NCBI GenBank assembly: GCA_016292135.1
Contig: JAEFAZ010000007.1
Location: 1-64,000 of the forward strand
DNA: 64,000 nucleotides
Source of the DNA: Saccharofermentans sp.
Lineage (GTDB): Bacteria > Bacillota > Clostridia > Saccharofermentanales > Saccharofermentanaceae
Direction: 5' to 3'
Shown: in pieces, positions 52,751 through 63,766 of the stretch
How the letters are laid out: each line of letters begins with the position of its first letter
Position numbering within the stretch: the stretch's first letter is position 1
Made by a program: the position numbers and the translations under genes
The notes under the pieces: model-generated
Told to the model about the DNA's origin: nothing
Database searches by the model: none
Seen by the model: the letters and a program-made list of their open reading frames with translations, nothing else

Positions 52751-55700
52751 ATGGTTCATTCCATCAAACAGGGCAAGACAGAACGCCAGTCCTACTCCCA
52801 GATCAACGAAGTAATCGATGTTCCTAATCTCATTGAAATCCAGAGCAACTCATACCGTCGTTTCTTGGACGAGGGTATTCAGGAGGTTTTCGATGAGGTA
52901 TCCCCGATTACGGATTCCCAGGGAATCTATGAGATCTATTTCCTTGAGAAAGTCTTTGATCCGGACTCCCCGATCAATCCTACGGATGCTGCCGACAGGA
53001 AGAGCTCGACTAAGACAGATACGAGCAATCTTTCCAAGGCATATCTTATCGACCAGTGCAAGAAGAATGACAGCAACTATGCTGCTCCTCTCTTCGTAAA
53101 GATCCGTCTGCGCAACAAGGACGACGGCACGATCAAGGATGAGATGGCATATATCACGGATTTCCCCATCATGACCGAGCACGGCACCTTCATCATCAAC
53201 GGTGCTGAGCGTGTAGTCATCAGCCAGATCGTTCGTTCCCCGGGCGCTTACTACGGTACTGCAAGCGGCAAGTTCGGTCAGAAGCTCTATACGGGAGAAC
53301 TGATCCCTTACAGGGGCGCATGGTTCCTCATCGATGAGGATGAGAACAAGAGCGTTTCCATCCATGCAGATAAATCACACAAGATCTCTCTGTCCGTATT
53401 CCTGAGATGCTTAGGTCTCGAGAACGACGAGGATATCATCAACATGTTCGGTGACGAGGAGTGCATCAGAAACACTCTCGCCGAGGACAAGACAAAGAAC
53501 CGCAAGGAAGCTCTTGAGGAATTCTTCAAGAAGGCCCGCCCGGGTGATATCGCCAGCACGGAAGCTGCAGAGAAGTATCTCAACAACACATATCTCGATT
53601 CCAGAAGATACGACCTCGCACGAGTAGGTATCTTCAAGGTCAACAAGAAGCTTTCCATCGCAGCCAGGATCGAAGGTCACAAGGCTGCCGAGGATATCAC
53701 ATCCGAAGACGGTGAAGTTATCGTCAAGAAGGGTACCGACATCACGAGAGAACTCGCTGAGGCAGTAGAAGAAGCAGGCATCACACAGTGCCTTATCTTC
53801 CCTATCAGCAGGACCGGTGATGAGATCAAGGTTGCCGAGGAGCCCCACAAGGTCATCGGTAACGGCAGAGTCGATCCCGACAGATTCATCCGCGACAGCT
53901 TCAAGAAGACCGATCTTAAGAACTTCGACATTACAAGAACGACTGTTAACGAGCGAGTCAGAGTCAGCGTATTGAGAGAGATCATCGAGCAGGTCAAGAA
54001 GAACTCCAAGAAGGCTGATATCGCCAAGGATCTTGAGTCCCTCCTCGACGAGAGGAAGAGCGACCTCATGCCTCTGAACCTCTGCGTTGACGATTTCATG
54101 GCATTCGTTTCCTACTTCATCGGTCTCCACCACGGTGTAGGTTCCGTTGACAACATCGACCACCTCGGCAACAGAAGAGTCAGATCCGTAGGCGAGCTCC
54201 TTCAGAACCAGCTCCGTTCCGGTATGGGCCGTGTTGAGAAGAACATCAGGGAGAGACTTTCCCAGATCAACTCCGGTGAGCCTGACAAGGCATCCCCTCT
54301 GCAGCTGGTCAACACAAGACCTCTGTCCGCAGTATTCAGAGAGTTCTTCGGTTCTTCACAGCTTTCTTCGTTCTGTGACCAGACCAACCCCCTGGCCGAG
54401 CTTACGAACAAGAGAAGACTTTCCGCACTGGGTCCCGGCGGTCTCACCAGAGACAGAGCTTCCCTCGAAGTCCGAGACATCAACCCTACCCACTACGGAA
54501 GAATGTGTCCCATCGAGACACCTGAAGGTCAGAACATCGGTCTTATCACATCCCTTGCAACTTATGCGAGGATCAATAAGTACGGATTTATCGAGACTCC
54601 TTACAGAAAGTTCGATAAAGAGAATAACGTTATCACAGACGTAGTCCGTTACATGACGGCTGACGAAGAGGATAACTACAATGTTGCACAGGCTAACGAG
54701 CCTCTCGATGACAAGGGTCACTTCCTTAACGAGAAGATCGTCTGCCGTCACCTGGACCAGTTCCTTGAACTCAGGCCCTCACAGGTCGACTACATGGACG
54801 TATCTCCTAAGCAGCTTGTATCCGTATCCACGAGCCTTATCCCCTTCCTCGGCAACGACGACGCTAACCGTGCCCTCATGGGCTCCAACATGCAGCGTCA
54901 GGCTGTACCTCTTATTAAGCCTGAAGCACCTATCATCGGAACCGGTATGGAATTCCGTGCCGCCAAGGACTCCGGTGTCTGCGCAGTCGCTGAGCATGAC
55001 GGTGTCGTAAGCTATGTTGCTGCCGACAAGGTCGAAGTAACGACCAAGGAAGGCAAGATCGATACATATCAGCTCTCCAAGTATCAGAGATCCAACCAGA
55101 GCACCTGCATCAACCAGCGTCCTATCGTCCATCTCGGCGACAAGGTCAAGGAGGGTGAAGTCCTGGCTGACGGTCCTGCTACCGACAACGGTGAGCTTGC
55201 ATTAGGACGCAACGTTCTCATCGGATTCACCACATGGGAAGGTTACAATTACGAGGACGCTGTTCTCGTAAACGAGAGGATCGTAAGAGATGATGTTTAC
55301 ACATCCATCCATATCGAAGAACACGAGTGTGAAGCAAGACAGACCAAGCTCGGTGATGAGCTCATCACAAGAGAGGTTCCGAACGTAAGCGACGAAGCAT
55401 TGTCCAAGCTTGATGATGACGGTGTCGTAATGGTAGGTTCCGAGGTCAAGGACGGCGACATCCTCGTTGGTAAGATCTCTCCTAAGGGTGAGACAGAGCA
55501 GTCCGCAGAAGAGAAGCTCTACAAGGCCATCTTCGGTGAGAAGGCTAAGGAAGTTAAGGATACTTCCAAGAGAGTCCCTCACGGCGGCGGCGGTGTCGTT
55601 GTCGATGTCGTTAAGTCCGACAAGGAGACCAACCCCACTCTGGCATCCGGAGTCAAGAAGAGAGTAAGAGTATATATCGCACAGAAGAGAAAGCTCTCTG

Positions 55701-56605
55701 TCGGCGATAAGATGGCCGGCCGTCACGGTAACAAGGGTGTTGTCTCCAGGATCCTTCCTGAAGAGGATATGCCTTTCCTTCCCGACGGTACGACACTTGA
55801 TATCGTGCTCAATCCTTTGGGCGTTCCTTCCCGTATGAACATCGGCCAGCTCCTCGAGGTTCACCTCGGACGCGCTGCCCGTGAGCTCGGCTGGAAGATC
55901 GCAACACCTGTTTTCGACGGTGCAAACGAGAAGGATATCGAAGAAGCATTCAAGCTTGCAGGTATCGACAGCGACGGTAAGACAGTGCTCTACGACGGCC
56001 GTACGGGCGAAGCTTTCGAGAACCGCGTAACAGTCGGTGTTATGTACTACTTGAAGCTCCACCACCTGGTTGACGATAAGATGCACTCCAGATCCACAGG
56101 ACCTTATTCACTCGTTACTCAGCAGCCTCTGGGCGGTAAGGCTCAGTTCGGCGGCCAGAGATTCGGTGAGATGGAAGTTTGGGCCCTCGAGGCATACGGT
56201 GCGGCTCATACCCTGCAGGAGATCTTGACAGTCAAGTCAGACGATATCGAAGGAAGATCCAAGACATACGATGCGATCGTCAGAGGTCACAACGTACCCG
56301 ATCCGGGAATCCCCGAGTCATTCAACGTTCTTGTCAACGAGCTCAAGGCTTTGGCTCTTGACGTCAGGACATATGTTGATGATGAAGAGATCAACGTTGC
56401 CGAGACATCGACATCATTCGAAGGAGTCAATGATGCAGACGAGAAGATGAGAAGATCCATCGACGGTGACGATTACGAACCCATCGATCCGGACGTTCCG
56501 TCTATCAGCGAAGAGAATCTGCTCGACAACGGTTACGTTGAAGCAAACGCAGACGGCAGCATCATGGAAGATCTTTCGGACAGTGATGTTCTCGATGAAG
56601 ATTGA
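52751..56605 (+). CDS. rpoB: RNA polymerase beta subunit
   Basis: 1284 residues, full-length beta subunit of core RNA polymerase. Conserved blocks include the rifampicin region (FGSSQLS...[14 protein letters not shown]), [18 protein letters not shown] [14 protein letters not shown], and the DGxNYEDA-type [10 protein letters not shown]. Residues equivalent to E. coli 513, 515, 518, 522, 526 and 530 are S, C, T, A, N and L, instead of Q, M, N, S, H and I. Start ATG 52751 with AGAGG. It is first of an rpoB-rpoC unit with its own promoter; rplJ-rplL are not adjacent. Confidence 0.98.
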   Translation: MVHSIKQGKTERQSYSQINEVIDVPNLIEIQSNSYRRFLDEGIQEVFDEVSPITDSQGIYEIYFLEKVFDPDSPINPTDAADRKSSTKTDTSNLSKAYLIDQCKKNDSNYAAPLFVKIRLRNKDDGTIKDEMAYITDFPIMTEHGTFIINGAERVVISQIVRSPGAYYGTASGKFGQKLYTGELIPYRGAWFLIDEDENKSVSIHADKSHKISLSVFLRCLGLENDEDIINMFGDEECIRNTLAEDKTKNRKEALEEFFKKARPGDIASTEAAEKYLNNTYLDSRRYDLARVGIFKVNKKLSIAARIEGHKAAEDITSEDGEVIVKKGTDITRELAEAVEEAGITQCLIFPISRTGDEIKVAEEPHKVIGNGRVDPDRFIRDSFKKTDLKNFDITRTTVNERVRVSVLREIIEQVKKNSKKADIAKDLESLLDERKSDLMPLNLCVDDFMAFVSYFIGLHHGVGSVDNIDHLGNRRVRSVGELLQNQLRSGMGRVEKNIRERLSQINSGEPDKASPLQLVNTRPLSAVFREFFGSSQLSSFCDQTNPLAELTNKRRLSALGPGGLTRDRASLEVRDINPTHYGRMCPIETPEGQNIGLITSLATYARINKYGFIETPYRKFDKENNVITDVVRYMTADEEDNYNVAQANEPLDDKGHFLNEKIVCRHLDQFLELRPSQVDYMDVSPKQLVSVSTSLIPFLGNDDANRALMGSNMQRQAVPLIKPEAPIIGTGMEFRAAKDSGVCAVAEHDGVVSYVAADKVEVTTKEGKIDTYQLSKYQRSNQSTCINQRPIVHLGDKVKEGEVLADGPATDNGELALGRNVLIGFTTWEGYNYEDAVLVNERIVRDDVYTSIHIEEHECEARQTKLGDELITREVPNVSDEALSKLDDDGVVMVGSEVKDGDILVGKISPKGETEQSAEEKLYKAIFGEKAKEVKDTSKRVPHGGGGVVVDVVKSDKETNPTLASGVKKRVRVYIAQKRKLSVGDKMAGRHGNKGVVSRILPEEDMPFLPDGTTLDIVLNPLGVPSRMNIGQLLEVHLGRAARELGWKIATPVFDGANEKDIEEAFKLAGIDSDGKTVLYDGRTGEAFENRVTVGVMYYLKLHHLVDDKMHSRSTGPYSLVTQQPLGGKAQFGGQRFGEMEVWALEAYGAAHTLQEILTVKSDDIEGRSKTYDAIVRGHNVPDPGIPESFNVLVNELKALALDVRTYVDDEEINVAETSTSFEGVNDADEKMRRSIDGDDYEPIDPDVPSISEENLLDNGYVEANADGSIMEDLSDSDVLDED

Positions 56606-56637
56606 CGGTTAATTGGTTTTGGAAGGAGTTTTACAAT

Positions 56638-59600
56638 ATGAGTGATACAAAACGTCTTACAAGAATCAGTATTAAGCTTGCTTCTCCCGAGGAGATAAGG
56701 AAGTGGTCAAAGGGTGAGGTCAAGAAGCCCGAGACCATCAACTATCGTACTCAGAAGCCTGAAGCTGACGGTCTTTTCTGCGAAAAGATCTTCGGACCCA
56801 CAAAGTCCTGGGAATGTAAGTGCGGTAAATACAAGAAGATCAGATTCAAGGGCATGATCTGCGACAAGTGCGGTGTTGAGGTTACAAAGAATACTGTCCG
56901 CCGTACCAGAATGGGTCACATCCAGCTTGCGACACCTGTTTCGCACATCTGGTATTTCAAGGGTTCACCTTCCCGTATCGCCACGATGCTGGGCGTCACA
57001 CCCAAGAACCTTGAGAAGGTCCTCTACTATGCTGCATACCTTGTTATCAGCACAGCTAACGATGAGGCTGAGGCTTTCCTGAGCGAGAACAACCTCAACA
57101 ATGAGGTCAACAGCAAGGACAACGTCATCATCATCGATGAAATGACATACAGAGAAGCCGTAAGCAAGTTCGGCAAAGAGGCATTCGACGCAAGAATGGG
57201 TGCCGAGGCAGTCAAGATCCATCTCCAGAGGATCAATGTCGAGGAGATGATCGTAAAGCAGCGTGAGATCCGTGCTTCCGCAGGCAACAGCATTCAGAAG
57301 AAGGCTAAGGCTGCGAAGGTGCTCGAGGTCCTCGAAGCTTTCATGACATCCGGCAACAAGCCCGAATGGATGATCCTGGATGTACTCCCCGTACTTCCTC
57401 CGGAACTCCGTCCTATGGTTCCCCTCGACGGCGGCCGTTATGCAACATCCGATCTTAACGATCTTTACAGAAGAGTCATCAACAGAAATAACCGTCTGAG
57501 AAAGCTCCTCGACCTGGGTTCTCCTGAGATCATCGTACGTAACGAGAAGAGAATGCTCCAGGAAGCAGTCGACTCCCTTATCGAAAACGGTAAGAGAGGC
57601 AACCCGGTAAGAGGATCCACGGCAGCTACATCCAACAGAGAGCTCAAGTCTTTGACTGACCTCCTTAAGGGTAAGCAGGGAAGATTCCGTCAGAACCTTC
57701 TCGGTAAGCGTGTAGACTATTCCGGCCGTTCGGTTATCATCGTCGGACCTGAGCTTAAGATGCATCAGTGCGGTCTCCCTAAGGAGATGGCTCTTGAGCT
57801 CTTCAAGCCCTTCGTAATCAAGAAGCTCGTAGAGCGTAACGAGAAGCTCAACGTCAAGACGGCACGCCGTCAGGTTGACTCCAGAGTTCCCGAAGTATGG
57901 GATATCCTGGAAGACATCGTTAAGGATCACCCCGTTCTCCTGAACCGTGCTCCTACGCTCCACAGACTTTCCATACAGGCATTTGAGCCTATCCTCGTAG
58001 AAGGCCGTGCCATCAAGCTCCATCCTCTCGTATGTACGGCATTCAACGCCGACTTCGACGGTGACCAGATGGCTGTACACGTACCTCTCTCCGCAGAGGC
58101 ACAGGCTGAGGCAAGGTTCCTCATGATGTCCACCAACAACCTCCTGAAGCCTCAGGACGGTAAGCCGGTTACGGTTCCTTCACAGGATATGGTTCTGGGA
58201 TGCTACTATCTCACCATGCTTACCGAAGGTGACAAGGGTGAGGGTAAGGCTTTCTCATCCATCGATGAGGCTATCATGGCATACGACGAGCACGAGATCA
58301 CACTTCACAGCAAGATCAAGATCCGTGTTACCAAGGAAGTTAACGGCGAGATGAAGACAGGTCTTGTCGAGTCTTCCCTCGGAAGATTCCTCTTCAACGA
58401 GGTCGTTCCCCAGGATCTCAACTATGTTAACAGATCCGTTCCTGGCAACGAGCTTCTCCTCGAAGTTGACCAGCAGGTCGGCAAGAGCGAGCTCCAGAAG
58501 ATCATCTCCCAGTGCATCGCTGTTCACGGAACAGAGAGAACAACAAAGTTCCTCGATGCAGTTAAGAGCATGGGTTATAAGTATTCAACTATCAGCGGTA
58601 TCTCCATCGGTATCGAGGACATGATCATCCCTGAGATCAAGGAGAAGCTGATCGCAGAAGCTGAGAACAAGGTTGACAAGATCAACATGGGTTACAACAT
58701 GGGTGTTCTTCGTAATGTCGACAGACATAAGGAAGTCATCCGTGTATGGGAAGGCACGACAGATGCGATCACCAAGGCCCTCATGGCTAACCTTGATCCC
58801 ACCAACCCTATCAAGATGATGGCTGACTCCGGTGCCCGAGGCAGCGCTAACCAGATCAAGCAGCTCGCAGGTATGAGAGGTCTCATGAACGATACGTCAG
58901 GTAACGTCATCGAGATCCCGATCAGGTCCAACCTCCGTGAAGGAATGAACGTTCTCGAGTTCTTCATCTCCTCACACGGTGCAAGAAAGGCCCTCTCCGA
59001 TACGGCTCTCAAGACGGCTGACTCCGGTTACCTTACAAGACGTCTCGTCGACGTTGCACAGGAAGTCGTTATCTCCGAACCCGACTGCGGTACGGATGAC
59101 TTCACATGGGTCAAGGAGATCGTTGACTACCAGAACAAGAAGAAGACGGTCATCAAGCCTCTCTACGACAGGATCTACGGCCGTTATGCAGCTGCAGATA
59201 TCGCTAATCTCCAGACAGGTGAGATCATCGTCAAGAACGGCGAGCTGATCACGGCTCTCAAGGCTCAGGCTATCGATGCTTCCGTTAAGCTTGCACAGAA
59301 TGAAGCCGAGGAAGCAAGAAAGGCTGTCAGCGAAGGAATCAAGCTCAAGAAGGGCGAGACCGAGCAGGACAGGATTGCAAGAGCAGAGAAGGCTGTCGAG
59401 GATGCAGAGGCAAAGGGCAAGATCCTTACCGTATCCGAGATCGAAAACCTCGGCAGGATCAAGATCAGATCAGTATTCGACTGCAGATCCCGTCACGGCG
59501 TCTGCGCTAAGTGTTACGGTATCAACCTCGCAACGGCAAGACCTGTTGCAGCAGGCGAAGCAGTCGGTATCATGGCTGCCCAGTCCATCGGTGAGCCTGG

Positions 59601-60600
59601 TACACAGCTTACGATGCGTACCTTCCACTCGGGCGGTATCGCTTCCGGCGAAGATATCACACAGGGTCTCCCCCGAGTCGAAGAGATCTTCGAGGCAAGA
59701 AAGCCTAAGGGAGAAGCTACCATCTCCGAGATCGACGGTTACGTCAAGATCGAAGACGGCAACAAGGGTAATAAGATCATCAAGGTATTCCCTGCTTATG
59801 AGGAAGGCGTCGAGCACGAGCCTCTCCTCGACAAGAAGGGCAAGGTTGTTGACTGCCTGACATACGAGCTCAAGCTCCACGATACGATCACCGTTATCGA
59901 GGGCCAGTTCGTTGAAGCAGGTGACAAGCTCACATCCGGTCCTGTTAACCCTAACGACATCCTTAAGGTCAAGGATAAGAGAGGCGTTCAGAAGTACATC
60001 ATCAACGAAGTCTCCAAGGTCTATAAGCAGGGCGGTGGTGTTTCCATCAACGACAAGCATATCGAGATCATCACGAGACAGATCATGAGAAGAAGAGCTA
60101 TCGACGATCCGGGTGATACAGGCTTCATGACCAACACCACGGTTGACGATATGGACTTCAACGCACGTAACGAAGAGTGTGAGAAGGCAGGCCTCAAGCC
60201 CGCTACAGGTAACCTCAAGCTCATGGGTGTTACGAGAACCGCTCTCGCTACTGACTCCTTCCTGTCAGCTGCATCCTTCCAGGAGACATCCAAGGTTCTC
60301 ACGGATGCTGCCATCAAGGGCAAGGTCGATCACCTGATCGGTCTTAAGGAGAACGTCATCATCGGAAGCCTCATCCCTGCAGGTACCGGTCTTGCCGTAC
60401 ACAGGAACCTTTCCGCTGTTCCTGTCGTCAGATCCAATGCCGAGATCCTTACCGGACACAAGTACGGCGAAGACGAGTCTGATGCGGCACTTTTCGAGAA
60501 CGAGTATCTTGAACAGGTCGAGGACGAGAATGCAAAGGCAGACGTTCTTGATGCCGAAGCAACAGCTAAGCAGCTTGCCAAGGAGTCCGCTAAGAAGTAA
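56638..60600 (+). CDS. rpoC: RNA polymerase beta' subunit
   Basis: 1320 residues. N-terminal zinc site C60, C62, C75, C78; catalytic Mg loop NADFDGDQ (D472, D474, D476); second zinc region with [13 protein letters not shown]; trigger-loop region [18 protein letters not shown] [17 protein letters not shown]. Residues ~880-937 are an extra Lys/Glu/Ala-rich stretch ([20 protein letters not shown]) before the second zinc motif, longer than I expect in relatives. Start ATG 56638 behind GGAAGGAG; the frame opens at 56602. 32 nt after rpoB. Confidence 0.98.
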   Translation: MSDTKRLTRISIKLASPEEIRKWSKGEVKKPETINYRTQKPEADGLFCEKIFGPTKSWECKCGKYKKIRFKGMICDKCGVEVTKNTVRRTRMGHIQLATPVSHIWYFKGSPSRIATMLGVTPKNLEKVLYYAAYLVISTANDEAEAFLSENNLNNEVNSKDNVIIIDEMTYREAVSKFGKEAFDARMGAEAVKIHLQRINVEEMIVKQREIRASAGNSIQKKAKAAKVLEVLEAFMTSGNKPEWMILDVLPVLPPELRPMVPLDGGRYATSDLNDLYRRVINRNNRLRKLLDLGSPEIIVRNEKRMLQEAVDSLIENGKRGNPVRGSTAATSNRELKSLTDLLKGKQGRFRQNLLGKRVDYSGRSVIIVGPELKMHQCGLPKEMALELFKPFVIKKLVERNEKLNVKTARRQVDSRVPEVWDILEDIVKDHPVLLNRAPTLHRLSIQAFEPILVEGRAIKLHPLVCTAFNADFDGDQMAVHVPLSAEAQAEARFLMMSTNNLLKPQDGKPVTVPSQDMVLGCYYLTMLTEGDKGEGKAFSSIDEAIMAYDEHEITLHSKIKIRVTKEVNGEMKTGLVESSLGRFLFNEVVPQDLNYVNRSVPGNELLLEVDQQVGKSELQKIISQCIAVHGTERTTKFLDAVKSMGYKYSTISGISIGIEDMIIPEIKEKLIAEAENKVDKINMGYNMGVLRNVDRHKEVIRVWEGTTDAITKALMANLDPTNPIKMMADSGARGSANQIKQLAGMRGLMNDTSGNVIEIPIRSNLREGMNVLEFFISSHGARKALSDTALKTADSGYLTRRLVDVAQEVVISEPDCGTDDFTWVKEIVDYQNKKKTVIKPLYDRIYGRYAAADIANLQTGEIIVKNGELITALKAQAIDASVKLAQNEAEEARKAVSEGIKLKKGETEQDRIARAEKAVEDAEAKGKILTVSEIENLGRIKIRSVFDCRSRHGVCAKCYGINLATARPVAAGEAVGIMAAQSIGEPGTQLTMRTFHSGGIASGEDITQGLPRVEEIFEARKPKGEATISEIDGYVKIEDGNKGNKIIKVFPAYEEGVEHEPLLDKKGKVVDCLTYELKLHDTITVIEGQFVEAGDKLTSGPVNPNDILKVKDKRGVQKYIINEVSKVYKQGGGVSINDKHIEIITRQIMRRRAIDDPGDTGFMTNTTVDDMDFNARNEECEKAGLKPATGNLKLMGVTRTALATDSFLSAASFQETSKVLTDAAIKGKVDHLIGLKENVIIGSLIPAGTGLAVHRNLSAVPVVRSNAEILTGHKYGEDESDAALFENEYLEQVEDENAKADVLDAEATAKQLAKESAKK

Positions 60601-60649
60601 CATTTTATGTCTTCTAAATGTAAAGCATGTTGAAGTGCTAAGGGTATAT

Positions 60650-60684
60650 AATAGCGTCGGAGGTTTCTCTCCGACGCTATTTTG
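60650..60684 (+). terminator. Terminator after rpoC
   Basis: Perfect 13-bp stem AATAGCGTCGGAG / CTCCGACGCTATT, 6-nt loop, then TTG; short T-tract but strong stem, 50 nt after the rpoC stop. Confidence 0.88.
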
Positions 60685-60753
60685 CCTCAAAGTACCAAGA
60701 TTAATGGTCTTTGCGATGGTATAATTAGCGTGTCCGGACAAGAAAGGAAACTT

Positions 60754-61995
60754 ATGGTCTTTAAGAAAAACAAGAAACAACATATCCTTGCGATCATTGT
60801 CGGATCGGCCGTAGCTGTTCCGATGATAAGCCTTCCGATCGGTCTGAGATCAGGTTTGAGTCCTGCTCTGGCTGTAAGGCAGGCCTACACGAACCTGTTC
60901 GGTAATTACGAAGAGGACACCGGCGTCGAGATCGAGGATTGGGCTCTTGTCAATAATGAGGACGAAGCCTTTTCACCGGAGAACGTCGCCATCGACGGTG
61001 ACAGCCAACCCGAAGACGTCGTGGCTGATTACAGCGATATCCCCAGGCATACTGTTTACCAGGTATACGATGAAGCTGACCTGCCGATCGAGCTTCTCGC
61101 ACCTCAGTATTTTGCGGAAGATAATACCCAGTACTATATCAAGGCGAGGAATTCCATTCTTAAGGAAACTCCGGTCATGGATTCAACTACTCTGACCACA
61201 TTGAGATTCGGTCAGGGTGTTACGAGGATCGGTATCGGTGATACCTGGTCCAAGGTCAAGACAGAAGACGGCAAGGAGGGATTCGTTCTCACGAACTCCA
61301 TTACCGATGAGATGGTATGGCAGGATGTAAGCGATACCGTATGGGTCGATACCGACAGCCTTATCGTCAGATCCGAGCCTTCGACTGCCAGCGACATGGT
61401 TACTATCGTAAACGATGAAGACAGACTTACCGTTATAGGCGTTGCGGATAAGTGGTATAAGATCAAGACAAAAGACGGCAAGACAGGATATGTTTACATC
61501 TCATATACCACTCACAAAGCTCCGCCGACCCCCACACCTACTCCTGTCCCCATCAGAAGATCTTCCGGCGGCGGCAGTTCAAGCGGCGGCGGATCGAGCA
61601 ATATCCGTAACGGCAGGACCTATACCATTACCGGAAGGAACGGTGAGAGCATCGTCAATATCGCAGCATCCATGCTGGGCGTAAGGTATGTTTTCGGTGG
61701 CGCTTCGAGCAGGGGTATCGACTGTTCAGGACTTACTCTTTACTGCTATAAGCAGTTGAATATCAATCTGCCGCACAGTGCCAATGCACAATGTAACGGA
61801 TACGGTGTCCGTGTTGACAGGAGCAATGTCAGGTTAGGCGACATCATCTGTTATGAATACGGCGGATACTGCGGACACGTTGCCATCTACGCAGGCGGAG
61901 GCAAGGTAATACATGCCTCGAGATCAAGAGGCAGGGTCTGCTACGGCAACATGGACATGATGTCCATCCGAGCGATCAAGAGGATCCTGAACTAG
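60754..61995 (+). CDS. Secreted SH3/NlpC-P60 cell-wall hydrolase
   Basis: 413 residues. N-terminal signal anchor (ILAIIVGSAVAVPMISLPIG), two bacterial SH3 domains (~130-195, IKARNSILKETPVMDSTTLT; ~205-265, LIVRSEPSTASDMVTIVNDE), Pro-rich linker (APPTPTPTPVPI) and Gly/Ser stalk, then an NlpC/P60 endopeptidase domain with C324 (GIDCSGLTL), H375 (CGHVAIY) and H387 (VIHASR). It cuts peptidoglycan peptide stems. Start ATG 60754 behind AAAGGA. The last 20 bp overlap the convergent gene, and its terminator lies inside that gene. Confidence 0.93.
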   Translation: MVFKKNKKQHILAIIVGSAVAVPMISLPIGLRSGLSPALAVRQAYTNLFGNYEEDTGVEIEDWALVNNEDEAFSPENVAIDGDSQPEDVVADYSDIPRHTVYQVYDEADLPIELLAPQYFAEDNTQYYIKARNSILKETPVMDSTTLTTLRFGQGVTRIGIGDTWSKVKTEDGKEGFVLTNSITDEMVWQDVSDTVWVDTDSLIVRSEPSTASDMVTIVNDEDRLTVIGVADKWYKIKTKDGKTGYVYISYTTHKAPPTPTPTPVPIRRSSGGGSSSGGGSSNIRNGRTYTITGRNGESIVNIAASMLGVRYVFGGASSRGIDCSGLTLYCYKQLNINLPHSANAQCNGYGVRVDRSNVRLGDIICYEYGGYCGHVAIYAGGGKVIHASRSRGRVCYGNMDMMSIRAIKRILN

Positions 61996-63766
61996 AGTCC
62001 GCCTGATCATCATCAGCTTGACTATATACGCCCGTAAGGGCGTATTTTTTATACTGGGCTTCGTCATCCTTGAGCTGGACTCTCATCGAAGACAGTCCTG
62101 CAACGGCTGCCAGGAGCAATATGACGGCCACAGATGCCATCGTAAAGCGGAAAGACCAGGAGAATGTTGATTTTTTGAGGTCAACTTTCCGAAGTTCCGA
62201 GCGCAGTTTTCCGGTCTTTTTCCCGAGATCCGCCAGTCCTGTTATGGCAACAGGAAAGAGCATGATGAAATATGGGTATGCATAAGGCGACTTTGCTTCC
62301 CAGAATGTGTGGAAGATGAATCCTCCCAGGAACATAAGAGGAAAGACAAGGGAATCCAGAAGTTTTCCGTCACGCCTTTTACAATTGATCCAAAGGAAGA
62401 TAACGATACCTGACCAGATCATGAGCTGGAAGGGCTCAAAGCAGATGCTCTGAACATAGGTGGAGAATCTGTCCTGCAGCATGTGGCTGAACAAAGAGTT
62501 GTCCGGCCCTTCTTTCATGACCTGAATGCTCCTGTTGGCCCTGTATATGGGATCCGACCATTGGTGAACTTGTTTCCGGGTCATGAAGTTGATCATGTAG
62601 GAGGGGTCGGATATGAATCCGTCGATCTTCTCTTTATAAAGCTTTTTTGCGATCTCGCCCTGGGCTTTTTTGTCTCCGTCGGCTTCCGCGAAAGAGAAGG
62701 CGTTGTAACCGTTATAACCGCCTGCAAAATTTTGGGTGTCTTCTGATGCTCCCATGGCAAGGTAAGACATATAGTTGGTCCCTTGTGTCTTATAGCCAGA
62801 CAGACCGTATAATATGCGGCCCGGGATGATCGAGGAGAGAGCCATTGCAACTATTATGCCTGCAACGGGAAGCATCCTTAAGTATCTGCCCGAGGATATT
62901 GACCTGAATATGAGCCAGATGCAGACCGCAACGAGCATCACGAAGACATTCTGTTTGAAAATGCAGGCAAGTCCCGCACAGAAGACCGACAGGATCCCGT
63001 AAAGGATGCATTTCCTTTTTTCATCAGTTCTCATAAGATCGATAAGAAGGCGGACGGTCAAAGCAAGAAACGCTATGCTTTCGATATTGCCGTATACGAT
63101 GAGAACATATAAGAAGGCAGGGAGGAAGATGAGTCCAGCAAGAAGTACCAGCAATTGCCCTATGGGTCCAAGACCCAATCTCTTGCCGATGGCTGAAAGT
63201 TCTCTGTAAAGGAGAAGGAGAGTCAGCAGATTGATAAAAAGGATACAGGTCTCGAGGTGATCCCCGGCGACAAGGCTGATCATGTAGTAGAAGATCACCA
63301 GTCCGTTCAGATGAGGATAGATATCAAGGTAACCCAAATGGCTGAAGGAGGAGTGATCTCCCGTCCTGATCCCTTCTGCCGCCTCAAGTATGGATCTTGA
63401 GTCATAGACCTGTTCGTAATCGGATGTCAGGATAAGCAAGGTTCCGAATATGGCAATAAGGGAAAGGATAATGACCTTGGCCCAAAACAGATGACGGTCT
63501 TTGCCGAGAAATTCCCTGATGTTTAGATAAGCTCCTGTCCGGGGGAGAAAAATACAGCAGGATAAACCTATGGCGATCAGGAGTATGTTCACCATAAAGA
63601 TGTCACCGCAGTAGAAATTGAATTCAAGGTCTCCGCACAGGACTCTTGAGGTGGTGAACACATTAAGCACCAATACATAAAGAGCAGCAGAGAAACTTAA
63701 GACAGTAACTATGTTGACATAGACGGATCCGGCAGTACGCCTCATAAGTTCAGGATTTTTGTTCAT
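61976..63766 (-). CDS. Polytopic membrane protein, GT-C mannosyltransferase-like
   Basis: About 596 residues, ~12-13 membrane segments (VLSFSAALYVLVLNVF; LLVLLAGLIFLPAFLYVLIV; VAVILLLAAVAGLSS). An early extracytoplasmic loop with SDYEQVYDSRSILEAAEGIR and the later WEAKSPYAYPYFIML fit GT-C glycosyltransferases (PMT/ArnT-like), which take polyprenyl-phosphate sugars. Start ATG 63766 behind AGGTG; a GTG at 63775 is possible. It overlaps the 3' end of the endonuclease-like gene upstream. Convergent with the NlpC gene, whose terminator hairpin is encoded in its last codons (KYALTGVYS). Confidence 0.65.
   Translation of the reverse strand: MNKNPELMRRTAGSVYVNIVTVLSFSAALYVLVLNVFTTSRVLCGDLEFNFYCGDIFMVNILLIAIGLSCCIFLPRTGAYLNIREFLGKDRHLFWAKVIILSLIAIFGTLLILTSDYEQVYDSRSILEAAEGIRTGDHSSFSHLGYLDIYPHLNGLVIFYYMISLVAGDHLETCILFINLLTLLLLYRELSAIGKRLGLGPIGQLLVLLAGLIFLPAFLYVLIVYGNIESIAFLALTVRLLIDLMRTDEKRKCILYGILSVFCAGLACIFKQNVFVMLVAVCIWLIFRSISSGRYLRMLPVAGIIVAMALSSIIPGRILYGLSGYKTQGTNYMSYLAMGASEDTQNFAGGYNGYNAFSFAEADGDKKAQGEIAKKLYKEKIDGFISDPSYMINFMTRKQVHQWSDPIYRANRSIQVMKEGPDNSLFSHMLQDRFSTYVQSICFEPFQLMIWSGIVIFLWINCKRRDGKLLDSLVFPLMFLGGFIFHTFWEAKSPYAYPYFIMLFPVAITGLADLGKKTGKLRSELRKVDLKKSTFSWSFRFTMASVAVILLLAAVAGLSSMRVQLKDDEAQYKKYALTGVYSQADDDQADSSSGSS
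62026..62050 (+). terminator. Terminator of the NlpC/P60 gene, inside the opposing gene
   Basis: Stem ATACGCCC / GGGCGTAT with a GTAA tetraloop and T5 on the plus strand, 30 nt after the NlpC/P60 stop. It lies within the coding region of the leftward membrane protein. Confidence 0.88.

Noticed and set aside
52504..52827. 107-residue frame across the rpoB leader
   Set aside because: It spans a terminator, the rpoB promoter and the first 26 codons of rpoB in another frame; no ribosome binding site.
56965..58080. 371-residue minus-strand frame opposite rpoC
   Set aside because: Shadow of the conserved rpoC sequence; no start signal.
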